Positions 37,994-46,693 of a stretch of 64,000 nucleotides of DNA are shown in pieces (position 1 is the first letter of the stretch; every line of letters starts with the position of its first letter). This DNA comes from Flavihumibacter stibioxidans (GTDB lineage Bacteria; Bacteroidota; Bacteroidia; Chitinophagales; Chitinophagaceae). Where the stretch lies: positions 496,001 through 560,000 of the forward strand of contig NZ_MBUA01000001.1 of the NCBI RefSeq assembly GCF_014332695.1. The letters are read 5' to 3'. Position numbers and translations under genes: made by a program. Under the pieces are notes generated by a model. The model ran no database searches. It was not told the DNA's origin and saw nothing but the letters and a program-made list of their open reading frames with translations.

Positions 37994-38527
37994 ATGCAAA
38001 AACATACAAAACCTTCAGAGCCGGAATGGTGGCAACGGGGTCCCGTTGATGGAGTTATCCCGGAACTACAGCCAGTAGCACATGCCCTTTTGCAGGCAAG
38101 GGATGAGATCAATGCAGTGGTTTCGGATTTCCCCGAATCACACTTGTGGATACCGCTTCATGAAATGGCATCTGTTGCTTTTCACTTACAGCATATAGTG
38201 GGGGTAATCGACAGGTTGTTTACTTACGCCAATGGGCAAACGCTGAGTGAGGAACAGATGGCCTACCTGAAAGAGGAAGGCGTTAAAAAAGATGGACTTA
38301 CTCTTCCAGTGCTGGTGAAAAAGCTGAATGAGCGGGTTGACCAGGCCATCAGGGAATTGAAAAAATTTCAACCTGGCACTGCCACTACTGAGAGATTTAT
38401 CGGCAGGAAAAAAATACCCACTACTGAAATAGGCCTGTTGTTTCATGCTGCTGAGCATACAATGCGGCATACCGGGCAGCTATTGGTTACCGTTGGATCA
38501 GTAAGACATTTTACACTGGACCTATGA
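37994..38527 (+). CDS. DinB/YfiT-like putative metal-dependent enzyme
   Basis: This 177-residue protein matches the DinB four-helix family. Likely metal ligands are His in VAFHLQHIVG and the pair in HAAEHTMRHTGQ. Family members include bacillithiol or mycothiol S-transferases, but many have unknown substrates. Its stop overlaps the next oxidoreductase by four bases, so translation is coupled. Confidence 0.85.
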   Translation: MQKHTKPSEPEWWQRGPVDGVIPELQPVAHALLQARDEINAVVSDFPESHLWIPLHEMASVAFHLQHIVGVIDRLFTYANGQTLSEEQMAYLKEEGVKKDGLTLPVLVKKLNERVDQAIRELKKFQPGTATTERFIGRKKIPTTEIGLLFHAAEHTMRHTGQLLVTVGSVRHFTLDL

Positions 38528-39516
38528 CACAAAATAAAAAGGTCCGCTGGGCCATCCTGGGAGCAGGAAATATTGCAAAGGCATTTGTTCTTGATTTTCC
38601 CTTCATGCAAAATGCAGAACTGGTGGCTGTTGCTGCACGCGACAAATCCAAAGCGCAGCAGTTTGCCATTGAACACCATATCCCGCAGGCAATGGACTAC
38701 GAAGAATTATACCATAGCAGGGAAATTGACGCTGTTTACATTGCCACCACGCATAATTTTCATTTGGAACAGAGCCTGCAATGCATCCGTAACGGTAAAG
38801 CTGTTCTATGTGAAAAGCCTGTAACGGTAAATGACCGGCAATTCAGGGAACTTGCTGCGGCTGCCAGGGAAAACAAAGTTTTCCTGATGGAAGCGATGTG
38901 GACCTGGTTCCTGCCTGCCATTATCCGTGCCCGGGAATGGGTGCAGCAGGGGCGCATAGGGGAATTGAAAGTCATCCAGGCCGACTTCAGTTTTCCATCT
39001 GAATTTAAACCCGAAGGCCGCCTCTACAATCCTCAACTGGCTGGCGGAGCCCTGTTGGATATTGGCATCTACCCGATTGCTTTTACGGATTTTTATATGG
39101 GCAGAAAACCTGATTCCATCACTGCCAGCGGCAGCCTTACGAGTACCGGTGTGGATGAAAGAGTGGGTATTTTGCTGGAATACGGTGATGTATCCGCCAC
39201 ACTTTATGCTTCCATTGTAACCCGGATGAATAATAAAGCCTGCCTCTTTGGAACCGGTGGGCGAATTGAAATTCCCGAGTTCTGGAAGGCGGGTAAGGCT
39301 GGAATATATAATGATGAAGGGCAATTGGTGGAAGAATTCAGGGATGACCGGGTTTCTCGTGGGTTTATTTTTGAAATGCAACATGCCAATGACCGGATCC
39401 TTGCCGGAAAGACCGAAAGCGAGGTGGTTAGCTTTGAAGCCAGCAACCGTATCCAGGAAATCATGAAAACCGTACGCGACCAGATTGGCCTCCGTTATCC
39501 GTTCGAAGATGCTTAA
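38524..39516 (+). CDS. cytoplasmic Gfo/Idh/MocA oxidoreductase
   Basis: This 330-residue dehydrogenase has WAILGAGNIAKAF for NAD(P) binding and CEKPVTVN as the EKP motif, without a signal peptide. The C-terminal domain includes GGALLDIGIYPIAF. It resembles trans-1,2-dihydrodiol/D-xylose (NADP) dehydrogenases. It overlaps the DinB-like gene by four bases and is followed by the MBL hydrolase, 16 bases on. The substrate is unknown. Confidence 0.9.
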   Translation: MTQNKKVRWAILGAGNIAKAFVLDFPFMQNAELVAVAARDKSKAQQFAIEHHIPQAMDYEELYHSREIDAVYIATTHNFHLEQSLQCIRNGKAVLCEKPVTVNDRQFRELAAAARENKVFLMEAMWTWFLPAIIRAREWVQQGRIGELKVIQADFSFPSEFKPEGRLYNPQLAGGALLDIGIYPIAFTDFYMGRKPDSITASGSLTSTGVDERVGILLEYGDVSATLYASIVTRMNNKACLFGTGGRIEIPEFWKAGKAGIYNDEGQLVEEFRDDRVSRGFIFEMQHANDRILAGKTESEVVSFEASNRIQEIMKTVRDQIGLRYPFEDA

Positions 39517-39532
39517 TTTGCGGGCGAATCAC

Positions 39533-40363
39533 ATGTCAATCTTCATAAGTTCACTGAATTCGGGCAGCAACGGCAACTGTTATTACATTGGTACGGGTGA
39601 GGACGCCATACTGATTGATGCCGGCATCTCCTGCCGTGAAACGGAGAAGCGCATGAAACGTTTGGGACTGGCTATTGAAAAAATGAGGGCTGTTTTTATT
39701 TCCCATGAACATTCCGACCACATCAATGGATTGCAGGTCCTGGCAAAAAAATACGGATTGCCTGTGTATATCAACAGGAGAACCTGGTCTTCCAGCAAGC
39801 TAAGCCTGGATCCCGCACTGGTGAAGGATCTTGAGCCTCATACCGCAGTCAGGATAGGTCAGCTCGCAATCACCGCTTTCCCAAAATTCCATGATGCAGA
39901 CGATCCTCAAAGTTTTGTGGTAAGCAATGGCTCCCTGAATATTGGCATTTTCACTGATATCGGGAAAACCTGCGAACAGGTAGTGCATCATTTCCGCCAA
40001 TGCCATGCCGCCATACTGGAAGCTAATTATGATGAGAAGATGCTACAGGAAGGCAGCTATCCCTGGCATTTGAAAAAACGTATCAGCGGTGGCAATGGTC
40101 ACCTCTCCAACCGTGAGGCACTGGAACTTGTCAGCCGCTACAAGCCTCCCTTTATGAGCCACCTGCTCCTGGGGCATTTATCCAAAAACAACAACTGTCC
40201 CAGACTGGTGGAGGAAATGTTCAGTCCGCATGCAGATTCCTGCAAAATTGTCGTGGCCTCCCGCTTCGAAGAAACCCCGGTATTTGAAATCAGCTCCGAT
40301 ACACCCCGCCCCTTCCGTCCCTGGAATTTCCAGCCGGCAGTGCAGTTGACCCTGGGTGTCTGA
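39533..40363 (+). CDS. MBL-fold metallohydrolase, WalJ/YycJ-like
   Basis: This 276-residue protein has the metallo-beta-lactamase fold with metal ligands in ISHEHSDHINGL and further His in KFHDADDP and MSHLLLGHLS. The start MSIFISSLNSGSNGNCYYIG is characteristic of the YycJ/WalJ group, implicated in DNA repair and coordination of division. The longer reading with a start at 39485 is rejected for that reason. The stop codon (TGA, 40361-40363) lies inside the left arm of a large hairpin repeat. Confidence 0.9.
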   Translation: MSIFISSLNSGSNGNCYYIGTGEDAILIDAGISCRETEKRMKRLGLAIEKMRAVFISHEHSDHINGLQVLAKKYGLPVYINRRTWSSSKLSLDPALVKDLEPHTAVRIGQLAITAFPKFHDADDPQSFVVSNGSLNIGIFTDIGKTCEQVVHHFRQCHAAILEANYDEKMLQEGSYPWHLKKRISGGNGHLSNREALELVSRYKPPFMSHLLLGHLSKNNNCPRLVEEMFSPHADSCKIVVASRFEETPVFEISSDTPRPFRPWNFQPAVQLTLGV

Positions 40364-40579
40364 CATGTTTAAGGCGTCTGACGTTTAGCATTACGGAATT
40401 TCGTGGATCCCAACTTCAGACGCCTTGGGTTCCAGGCGTCTAACGTTTAGCATTTATGAATACCGTGGATCCAAACGTCAGACGCCTTTCCCGGAACGTC
40501 TTCCAGAATCTGACGTGTAGGATTACGGAATTCCCCGGACACAAACGTCAGATGCCTGAAACCTCACATGTCAGACACC
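40355..40579. repeat. tandem hairpin-repeat cluster between convergent genes
   Basis: Three related 53-54 base units (40372-40425, 40434-40487, 40505-40557) each have inverted ends of the type AGGCGTCTGACGTT / AACGTCAGACGCCT. Units 1 and 2 agree at about 46 of 54 positions; unit 3 is more diverged. They are enclosed by a perfect 14-base inverted repeat GGTGTCTGACATGT (40355-40368) and ACATGTCAGACACC (40566-40579), itself related to the arms. The outer arms contain the stop codons of both flanking genes. This looks like a REP-type element family; whether it recurs in the genome is not known. Confidence 0.85.
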
Positions 40580-41509
40580 TAAAAACCTGGAGAGCTCTTT
40601 CACCCGCGACTTCAATGCTGCAGGAAGGCGGATTTCAGCGATATCGCAGATCATCATGTACCAGCGGGCCATGCCCTCAAGGGATGGTGCCATAAATACC
40701 ATTTCAATGGCATTACCAAGGTCTTTCTCAGAAACCAGACCATTGAAATATTTCTGGTCGCCAAGATAGGCTGCCTTTTCTTTCTGAACATGCAACACCA
40801 CTTCCGTTAGTTCCTTTTCCTTAAAATATTCTTTCAGGTAAGCTTTAAGGGATGGATGACCGGGAACAAAAACCTCATCAGTAATGGTTAGTCCGGCGAT
40901 CCGGTCGAGCCGAAAGTCGCGGTAATCCTTTCGCATCCGGCACCATGCAACCAGATGCCAGTGAGAACCCAGGTAGAAGATCCCCACGGGCTCAATGCTG
41001 CGTTCCGTTTTTTCCTGTTTATAGGAAGAGAAATATTTCAGGCGAAGCACCTTGTTTTCGGCAATGCCTCGTAAAATGGACTGGTGTAGATTGAGGTCGG
41101 CATTGGTCAGCTGAAAATGATGGCCGTTCAGCACTTCAATATGATCATCAATATGTTCGAGCAGGTCCTTTTCTGTAGTCCGCAATACAGCCCTTACCTT
41201 GTCCATGGCAGAGCGGAAATTCCGGCTATTCGTAGGGTCGGTCAGCTTTTCCACCAGTTTCTCAGCGGTGAGGAATGCCAGGGCTTCCTCACGGGTAAAC
41301 ATCACTGGTGGAAGCCGGTACCCTTCCATCAGGGAATAACCTACGCCTGCCTCGCCAAGAATCGGCACCCCGCTTTCTTCCAGCGCCCGGATGTCGCGAT
41401 ATACCGTACGCAAACTGATATCATATCGGTCTGCAATATCCTGCGCCTTCACAATCCGGCGCGATTGCAGCTGAATAAGAATGGCTGTCAGGCGGTCAAT
41501 CCGGTTCAT
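40571..41509 (-). CDS. YafY-family transcriptional regulator (HTH plus WYL domain)
   Basis: This 312-residue protein has an N-terminal helix-turn-helix of the HTH_11 type (RLTAILIQLQ to ISLRTVYRDIRALEE, about 6-45) and a WYL domain (about 140-215), followed by a WCX-type C-terminal extension. WYL proteins sense ligands, often nucleic acid fragments or small molecules. It is the last gene of a minus-strand operon, five bases after the aminotransferase. Its stop codon lies in the right arm of the hairpin repeat. Confidence 0.9.
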   Translation of the reverse strand: MNRIDRLTAILIQLQSRRIVKAQDIADRYDISLRTVYRDIRALEESGVPILGEAGVGYSLMEGYRLPPVMFTREEALAFLTAEKLVEKLTDPTNSRNFRSAMDKVRAVLRTTEKDLLEHIDDHIEVLNGHHFQLTNADLNLHQSILRGIAENKVLRLKYFSSYKQEKTERSIEPVGIFYLGSHWHLVAWCRMRKDYRDFRLDRIAGLTITDEVFVPGHPSLKAYLKEYFKEKELTEVVLHVQKEKAAYLGDQKYFNGLVSEKDLGNAIEMVFMAPSLEGMARWYMMICDIAEIRLPAALKSRVKELSRFLGV

Positions 41510-41514
41510 CTTAT

Positions 41515-42345
41515 TTATTTCCCTCCATAACTCAGTTCACTGAATAACTCATGCATCCTCCTGGTAATGGGACCGCAACTTCCATTGCCGATCCGGATGC
41601 CATTGATTTCGGTAACCGGCAATACCAGTTTGGTGGTACTGGAAACGAAAGCTTCACTTGCCTGCATCAATTCATCCAGGGTGAAATCCCTTTCAACAGT
41701 TTCAAATTCATGCGAAGCCAGTTGCAATAATTGTTTGCGCGTTACTCCTTTCAGCACATTACTGGCACCTGTAACCACCTCGCCTTTTTTCGTGACCATA
41801 AAAAAATTAGACCTCGGACACTCCGTTACCAGTCCGTTGCTATGGTATAATACATCATCCGCACCATGTGATTTAATGGCGGGCTGCAGCCAGACAGCCA
41901 TCAGGTAGTCGATGGTTTTCACATCAGGCAACTGCCGTTGATGTTCGTACGTAATCAGGCGAATCCCACCTTCCTGCACCGTTCGTTCCAGTTGCAAAGC
42001 TTGCTGGGTGATCAACAGATTGGGTTTCGAGATGGTATAGCCATCGGTTGAATACCCGCCAGTTAGTGTGATGCGTATACCGGAATCAGGCAGGTTGTTT
42101 TTGACCATTAGAACTTCCAGCATTGCCCTCAGTTCATGTGTGGAACAACCCGGATCAAGATGCATGCGCTGGGCTGAATGACAAAACCTGTCTAGGTGAT
42201 CATCCAGGAAAAGTGGTTTCCCTCCAATGGTCTTAAAGAAATCAAAAATTCCATAACCGCGTTGCACAGAAAGGTCTGAGATGTGCATCATGGCATCCTG
42301 GTATGGAACCAGTTGCTGGTTGATCAGTGCGTATGTTTTATTCAT
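41515..42345 (-). CDS. class IV PLP aminotransferase (branched-chain/D-amino-acid type)
   Basis: This 276-residue protein belongs to fold-type IV aminotransferases (IlvE, D-alanine transaminase, aminodeoxychorismate lyase). The PLP-binding Lys is in LPDVKTIDYLMA, the conserved Glu in NGLVTECPRSNFFMV, and the phosphate-binding turn is in GVTRKQLLQLA. The exact specificity is unclear. Its ATG overlaps the end of the upstream peptidase gene by four bases, so amino acids released by that peptidase could be its substrates. Confidence 0.9.
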   Translation of the reverse strand: MNKTYALINQQLVPYQDAMMHISDLSVQRGYGIFDFFKTIGGKPLFLDDHLDRFCHSAQRMHLDPGCSTHELRAMLEVLMVKNNLPDSGIRITLTGGYSTDGYTISKPNLLITQQALQLERTVQEGGIRLITYEHQRQLPDVKTIDYLMAVWLQPAIKSHGADDVLYHSNGLVTECPRSNFFMVTKKGEVVTGASNVLKGVTRKQLLQLASHEFETVERDFTLDELMQASEAFVSSTTKLVLPVTEINGIRIGNGSCGPITRRMHELFSELSYGGK

Positions 42346-43508
42346 TTTTTGATGGCATTGTATTTTTTCAGAATATCCCTGAGTTGTGGCAGGGGAAGGG
42401 CTTCCGCCGTATGTTCCTTAAACCCTTTAACTGTTTCCGCTTTCAATAATGAATTGATAATGGCTTCTTCTGTTGCTTCAATGGCCGCCATGAACAATGG
42501 TGACATTTCATCGTTGTGCAATACTGTCATTTGCAGTTCCGTGGCAGCAGTATTGTGTGGCACAATATTACCCTTATAGGTGGAGAATGCGATCACATAA
42601 TCGCCACTTCCATTGGAGGCGATGCCACCGGTTTTTGCAAGGCCCATGAACGCCCTTTTGGCCAGCCGATGCAGGTTCCTGCTATCCAATGGGGCATCGG
42701 TTGCCACCACCATCATGCAGGAGCCGTCCACATTGTTGAGCAATTCATTGCTGAAGGAAAACTTTTTCAGTTCTTCGCCTACCGGAACACCATCTACCTG
42801 TAAAACCCCTCCGAAATTTGATTGTACCAACACCCCCACCGTGTAACCGCCCAAATCCACAGGCAGCTTGCGCGAAGCGGTTCCTATCCCACCCTTGAAT
42901 CCAAAACAAACAGTTCCAGTACCTGCACCCAAACTTCCTTCAGGCACCGGCCCGCCTGTTGCGTTTTTTATGGCATCCAGTACATCATGTTGCGTTACGT
43001 GCCGGCCTCGGATATCATTCAGCCAGCCATCATTGGTTTCCCCTACCAGCGCGTTTACCGACATTACGTTTTCATTACCCGGTTGCGCGATAGTATGCGT
43101 TATCACCGCCTCCATTGCTGTTGCCACATTCATGGTATTGGTCAATACTACGGGAGATTCAAGATTGCCCAGTTCCTGCACCTGTGTACTGCCAGCCAGC
43201 TTGCCAAATCCGTTACCAGTATAAATGGCTGCCGGCACTTTCTGTTGGAAAAGATTTCCATCATGGGGCAATATAACTGTTACGCCTGTCCGAACCGAAT
43301 CGCCTTTTAACAGGGTGCTGTGCCCAACCTTTATACCGGATACATCCGTAATGGCATTCCATTTACCGGTTGGCAATACACCAATCGCCAGCCCCAGTTC
43401 CCTTGCTGATGGCCGCTTCTGGGCAACTATGCCAGCCGGTAAAAACAATAAAAACCAGGCTGCCGACACCAATATCCGGAACAATATTTCAGATTTTATT
43501 TTCATCAT
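42342..43508 (-). CDS. P1-family (DmpA-type) aminopeptidase, exported
   Basis: This 388-residue protein has a signal peptide (ILVSAAWFLLFLPAGIVAQ) and the DmpA/BapA fold. These enzymes cleave themselves before a Ser that becomes the N-terminal nucleophile; here the site is in IASNGSGDYVIAF. Family members release N-terminal D-amino acids, beta-amino acids or small L-amino acids. Starting at ATG 43508 the gene overlaps the glycosidase stop by four bases. It overlaps the aminotransferase by four bases at the other end. Confidence 0.9.
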   Translation of the reverse strand: MMKIKSEILFRILVSAAWFLLFLPAGIVAQKRPSARELGLAIGVLPTGKWNAITDVSGIKVGHSTLLKGDSVRTGVTVILPHDGNLFQQKVPAAIYTGNGFGKLAGSTQVQELGNLESPVVLTNTMNVATAMEAVITHTIAQPGNENVMSVNALVGETNDGWLNDIRGRHVTQHDVLDAIKNATGGPVPEGSLGAGTGTVCFGFKGGIGTASRKLPVDLGGYTVGVLVQSNFGGVLQVDGVPVGEELKKFSFSNELLNNVDGSCMMVVATDAPLDSRNLHRLAKRAFMGLAKTGGIASNGSGDYVIAFSTYKGNIVPHNTAATELQMTVLHNDEMSPLFMAAIEATEEAIINSLLKAETVKGFKEHTAEALPLPQLRDILKKYNAIKK

Positions 43509-46120
43509 TTGCCTGTATGTCGCGGGTGTAATAATTTGGTCACCAATCCGGTCCATCCTGTCTGGTGCGCTGCTCCAATTCCCTTTCCATCGTCACCGTT
43601 AAAGTATTCAAAGAACAGGATATAATCTTTGAAATACGGATCTTTCTGGAGAAGATTATAATTTCCATAGACAGGCCTTGTACCATCTTCATCCGCCCGG
43701 AATATTTTAAGCAGTCGCCGGGATATTTCTTCAGCTACTTCATCAAGCGTCAGAAAATGTCCGCTGCCCGTCGGATATTCCACTTTCAGTTCATCACCGT
43801 AGTAATAGTGATATCGCTGGAGGGATTCGATCAGCAGATAATTCAGTGGGAGCCAGATTGGCCCACGCCAGTTTGAATTGCCGCCGAACATACTGCTGTC
43901 TGACTCTCCTGGAAGGTATTTCACCCCAAAGCGATTTCCTTCCACTTCAATTTCGAAAGGCTTGTCTTCATGGTATTTTGACAATGCCCTGATTCCATAA
44001 TCACTAAGAAATTCAGTTTCATCCAACAGGCGTTTGAGAATGGCAATCAGTTTGTCCTCCCGTATCAACGACATCAGGTGTTTGGACTCCGACAGCGTGC
44101 TCTGCCATTCGGAGATTACTGAAGAGTAGGCAGATTTATGTTTGAGGAACCATTCCAGCCTTTGTACAAATTCCGGGATCTGTTCGAACAGGCTGTGGTC
44201 AATCACTTCCACAGCAAACAGGGGGATGATGCCCACCATGGAACGCACTCTCAGCTTATGTTCTGTTCCATCAGGCTTTTTGAAAATATCATAATAAAAC
44301 TGGTCCTGTTCATCCCAGAGGCCGGTTCCTTTTTCGCCAAAACTGTTCATGGCTTTTGCGATATATACAAAATGCTCGAAGAACTTGGTAGCCATGTCCG
44401 CATACACATGATTGTGGGTAGCCAGCTCCAGGGAAATACGCAGCATATTGAGGCAATACATAGCCATCCAGCTGGTACCATCGCTTTGCTCCAGGTGTCC
44501 TCCGCCGGGTAATGGCGCACTACGGTCAAATACTCCGATATTATCAAGGCCGAGGAATCCTCCCTGGAAAATATTGTTACCATCGTGATCCTTTCGGTTA
44601 ACCCACCACGTAAAATTCAGCAGCAATTTATGGTACACGCTCTCCAGGAACTGTAAATCACCCTTGCCTCCGTTGTTGATCTTGTCTATCTCATATACGC
44701 GCCAGGTTGCCCAGGCATGAACCGGTGGGTTCACATCCCCAAGATTCCATTCATATGCCGGGAACTGCCCGTTCGGATGCATATACCATTCTTTGGTCAG
44801 CAGCATCAGCTGGTTTTTTGCAAAACCCGCATCCAGAAAGGCCAGAGGAATACAATGAAATGCCAGGTCCCAGGCAGCATACCAGGGGTATTCCCATTTA
44901 TCGGGCATGGAAATGATATCGGCATTGTTGAGGTGCCCCCAGTCGTGGTTCCGCCCCCAGCTTCGATGAAAGGGCGCCGGCTTTTTGGGATCTCCGTTCA
45001 GCCACTGGTCCACGTCATAATAATAGTATTGTTTACTCCAAAGCATGCCGGCAAATGCCTGCCGCTGGATCATCCGGTCCTCGTGCGATAATACTACCCG
45101 CTGTTTTTCTGCATAAAATTCATCGGTTTCTGCGATACGCTGCCAGAAAATAGCATCGTAGTCATGAAAGGGATAATCCAGTGCCTCCTTGCTCAATCGC
45201 AATTGAACGGTAACGGTTTCCCCGGCGCCAATGGAAAGGTTGTAATGTGCTGCGGCTTTTGTACCACTTTTTGATTTATTGAGAACTGTCCGTTTTTTGT
45301 TGACGATATAATCATTAATACCATCCTTTGCCACAGGCTGTATCCCTCGTTTTCCATTCAACCTTTTTGTGTTGGTATCGTTTTCACAGAATAGCAATTC
45401 GGGATTTCCATTACAGTACAGGTGATAATGGCCAATGCGCTGGTGATGGATACTTATATTGTGTGATCCTTCTGCATGCATTTCAGGCCTGTAATCATCG
45501 CGCCCCCAGGACCAGGTATTTCGAAACCAGATGGTTGGCAGTAATGAAAGGGGGGCAGCTTCCTTGTGCCGGTTGGCAACCGAAATTTTTATAAGGATGT
45601 CAGTAGGGCCGGCTTTTGCGTATTCTATAAAAACATCAAAATAATCGCCCTTGTCAAATATGCCGGTATCCACCAGTTCATATTCGGGGTCTTCGCGTGA
45701 GCGCTTATCATTTTCAGCATACAGCTGATCATATGGAAATGCCTGCTGGGGGTATTTGTACAACATTTTCATGTACGAGTGCGTAGGGGAACTGTCCAGA
45801 TAATAATACAGTTCCTTCACATCTTCACCATGATTTCCCCGCGGTCCGGTGAGCCCGAATAACCGCTCCTTGACCCATGGGTCTTTTTTATTCCAGACGG
45901 CCACCGAAAAACAAAGGTGCTGGTGCTCATCGGAAATGCCTCCGATGCCATCTTCACCCCAGCGGTAAGCATAACTTCTCGCTATATCATAAGATACCGA
46001 ATCCCAGGTATTTCCATCTTCACTGTAATCCTCCCTGACCGTACCCCATTGGCGGTCAGAAACATAGGGGCCCCATTTTTTCCAGTGCGGATCATTCAGT
46101 CGTTGCTTCTCTACATTCAT
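43505..46120 (-). CDS. GH63-like (MGH1-type) glycosidase
   Basis: This 871-residue cytoplasmic protein resembles bacterial glucosidases of the GH63/mannosylglycerate-hydrolase-like clan with an (alpha/alpha)6 barrel. The catalytic region runs from about 380 to 850, with motifs HRSWGRNHDWGHLNN, WEYPWYAAWDLAFHCIPLAF and NWRGPIWLPLNYLL. There is no signal peptide, so the substrate must be intracellular, such as an alpha-glucoside or osmolyte. It is the first gene of the operon with the peptidase, aminotransferase and WYL regulator. Confidence 0.85.
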   Translation of the reverse strand: MNVEKQRLNDPHWKKWGPYVSDRQWGTVREDYSEDGNTWDSVSYDIARSYAYRWGEDGIGGISDEHQHLCFSVAVWNKKDPWVKERLFGLTGPRGNHGEDVKELYYYLDSSPTHSYMKMLYKYPQQAFPYDQLYAENDKRSREDPEYELVDTGIFDKGDYFDVFIEYAKAGPTDILIKISVANRHKEAAPLSLLPTIWFRNTWSWGRDDYRPEMHAEGSHNISIHHQRIGHYHLYCNGNPELLFCENDTNTKRLNGKRGIQPVAKDGINDYIVNKKRTVLNKSKSGTKAAAHYNLSIGAGETVTVQLRLSKEALDYPFHDYDAIFWQRIAETDEFYAEKQRVVLSHEDRMIQRQAFAGMLWSKQYYYYDVDQWLNGDPKKPAPFHRSWGRNHDWGHLNNADIISMPDKWEYPWYAAWDLAFHCIPLAFLDAGFAKNQLMLLTKEWYMHPNGQFPAYEWNLGDVNPPVHAWATWRVYEIDKINNGGKGDLQFLESVYHKLLLNFTWWVNRKDHDGNNIFQGGFLGLDNIGVFDRSAPLPGGGHLEQSDGTSWMAMYCLNMLRISLELATHNHVYADMATKFFEHFVYIAKAMNSFGEKGTGLWDEQDQFYYDIFKKPDGTEHKLRVRSMVGIIPLFAVEVIDHSLFEQIPEFVQRLEWFLKHKSAYSSVISEWQSTLSESKHLMSLIREDKLIAILKRLLDETEFLSDYGIRALSKYHEDKPFEIEVEGNRFGVKYLPGESDSSMFGGNSNWRGPIWLPLNYLLIESLQRYHYYYGDELKVEYPTGSGHFLTLDEVAEEISRRLLKIFRADEDGTRPVYGNYNLLQKDPYFKDYILFFEYFNGDDGKGIGAAHQTGWTGLVTKLLHPRHTGK

Positions 46121-46221
46121 CAGTTGTCTTTTGTCGGTTCAGGGGCTAAAGATAAGAACTGTGTACTTTTCACATTATGGGAATAAATATGTAACTTAAG
46201 GTTTAATCCTAAAGCTTCTGT

Positions 46222-46653
46222 ATGCAAAAAGTAGCAGACATACTCGCACGCAAAAACCGGCACATGGTGAGCGTGGTACCCGGCACTACCGTGTTGGACG
46301 CATTGAAAATCATGAGCGATAATAATATCGGCTCAATCCTGGTTACTGATGATAACGATAAATACCAGGGCTTGATGACAGAGCGTGATTATGCGAGAAA
46401 AGTGATTTTGAAGGGCAAATCGTCCACAGACACCAAAGTTTCGGATATCATGTCAACAGACCTGCCAAGGATCAGTCCCGACAGTTCCATCGAAGAATGC
46501 ATGCAACTGATGTCAGTTAACAATATCCGTTACCTGCCGGTATTTGACCAGAGTTACCTGGTGGGCATTATTTCGGTAAATGATGTCATCAAAGCGGTGA
46601 TCGCCAACCAGGCAGAAACGATTTCGCACCTTCAGACTTATATACATTCTTAG
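46222..46653 (+). CDS. CBS-domain pair protein
   Basis: This 143-residue protein consists of two CBS motifs (about 8-60 and 75-130), with MSDNNIGSILVTDDN and MSVNNIRYLPVFDQ. CBS pairs bind adenosine nucleotides and regulate other proteins; stand-alone members are common and of unknown partner. It is a single-gene unit, divergent from the glycosidase operon, with a hairpin after its stop. Confidence 0.88.
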   Translation: MQKVADILARKNRHMVSVVPGTTVLDALKIMSDNNIGSILVTDDNDKYQGLMTERDYARKVILKGKSSTDTKVSDIMSTDLPRISPDSSIEECMQLMSVNNIRYLPVFDQSYLVGIISVNDVIKAVIANQAETISHLQTYIHS

Positions 46654-46663
46654 AATTGAGTGA

Positions 46664-46693
46664 GAAGGCAGGAAGAGAAATCTTCCTTCCTTC
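46664..46693. terminator. hairpin between convergent CBS gene and mutS2
   Basis: GAAGGCAGGAAGA (46664-46676) pairs with TCTTCCTTCCTTC (46681-46693), one mismatch in 13, around a GAAA tetraloop. It lacks a clean T-run but sits exactly between two convergent genes. Confidence 0.5.

Noticed and set aside
40364-40580. CRISPR array
   Set aside because: Three repeat units are palindromic, diverged, and have conserved interiors instead of unique spacers; no cas genes nearby.
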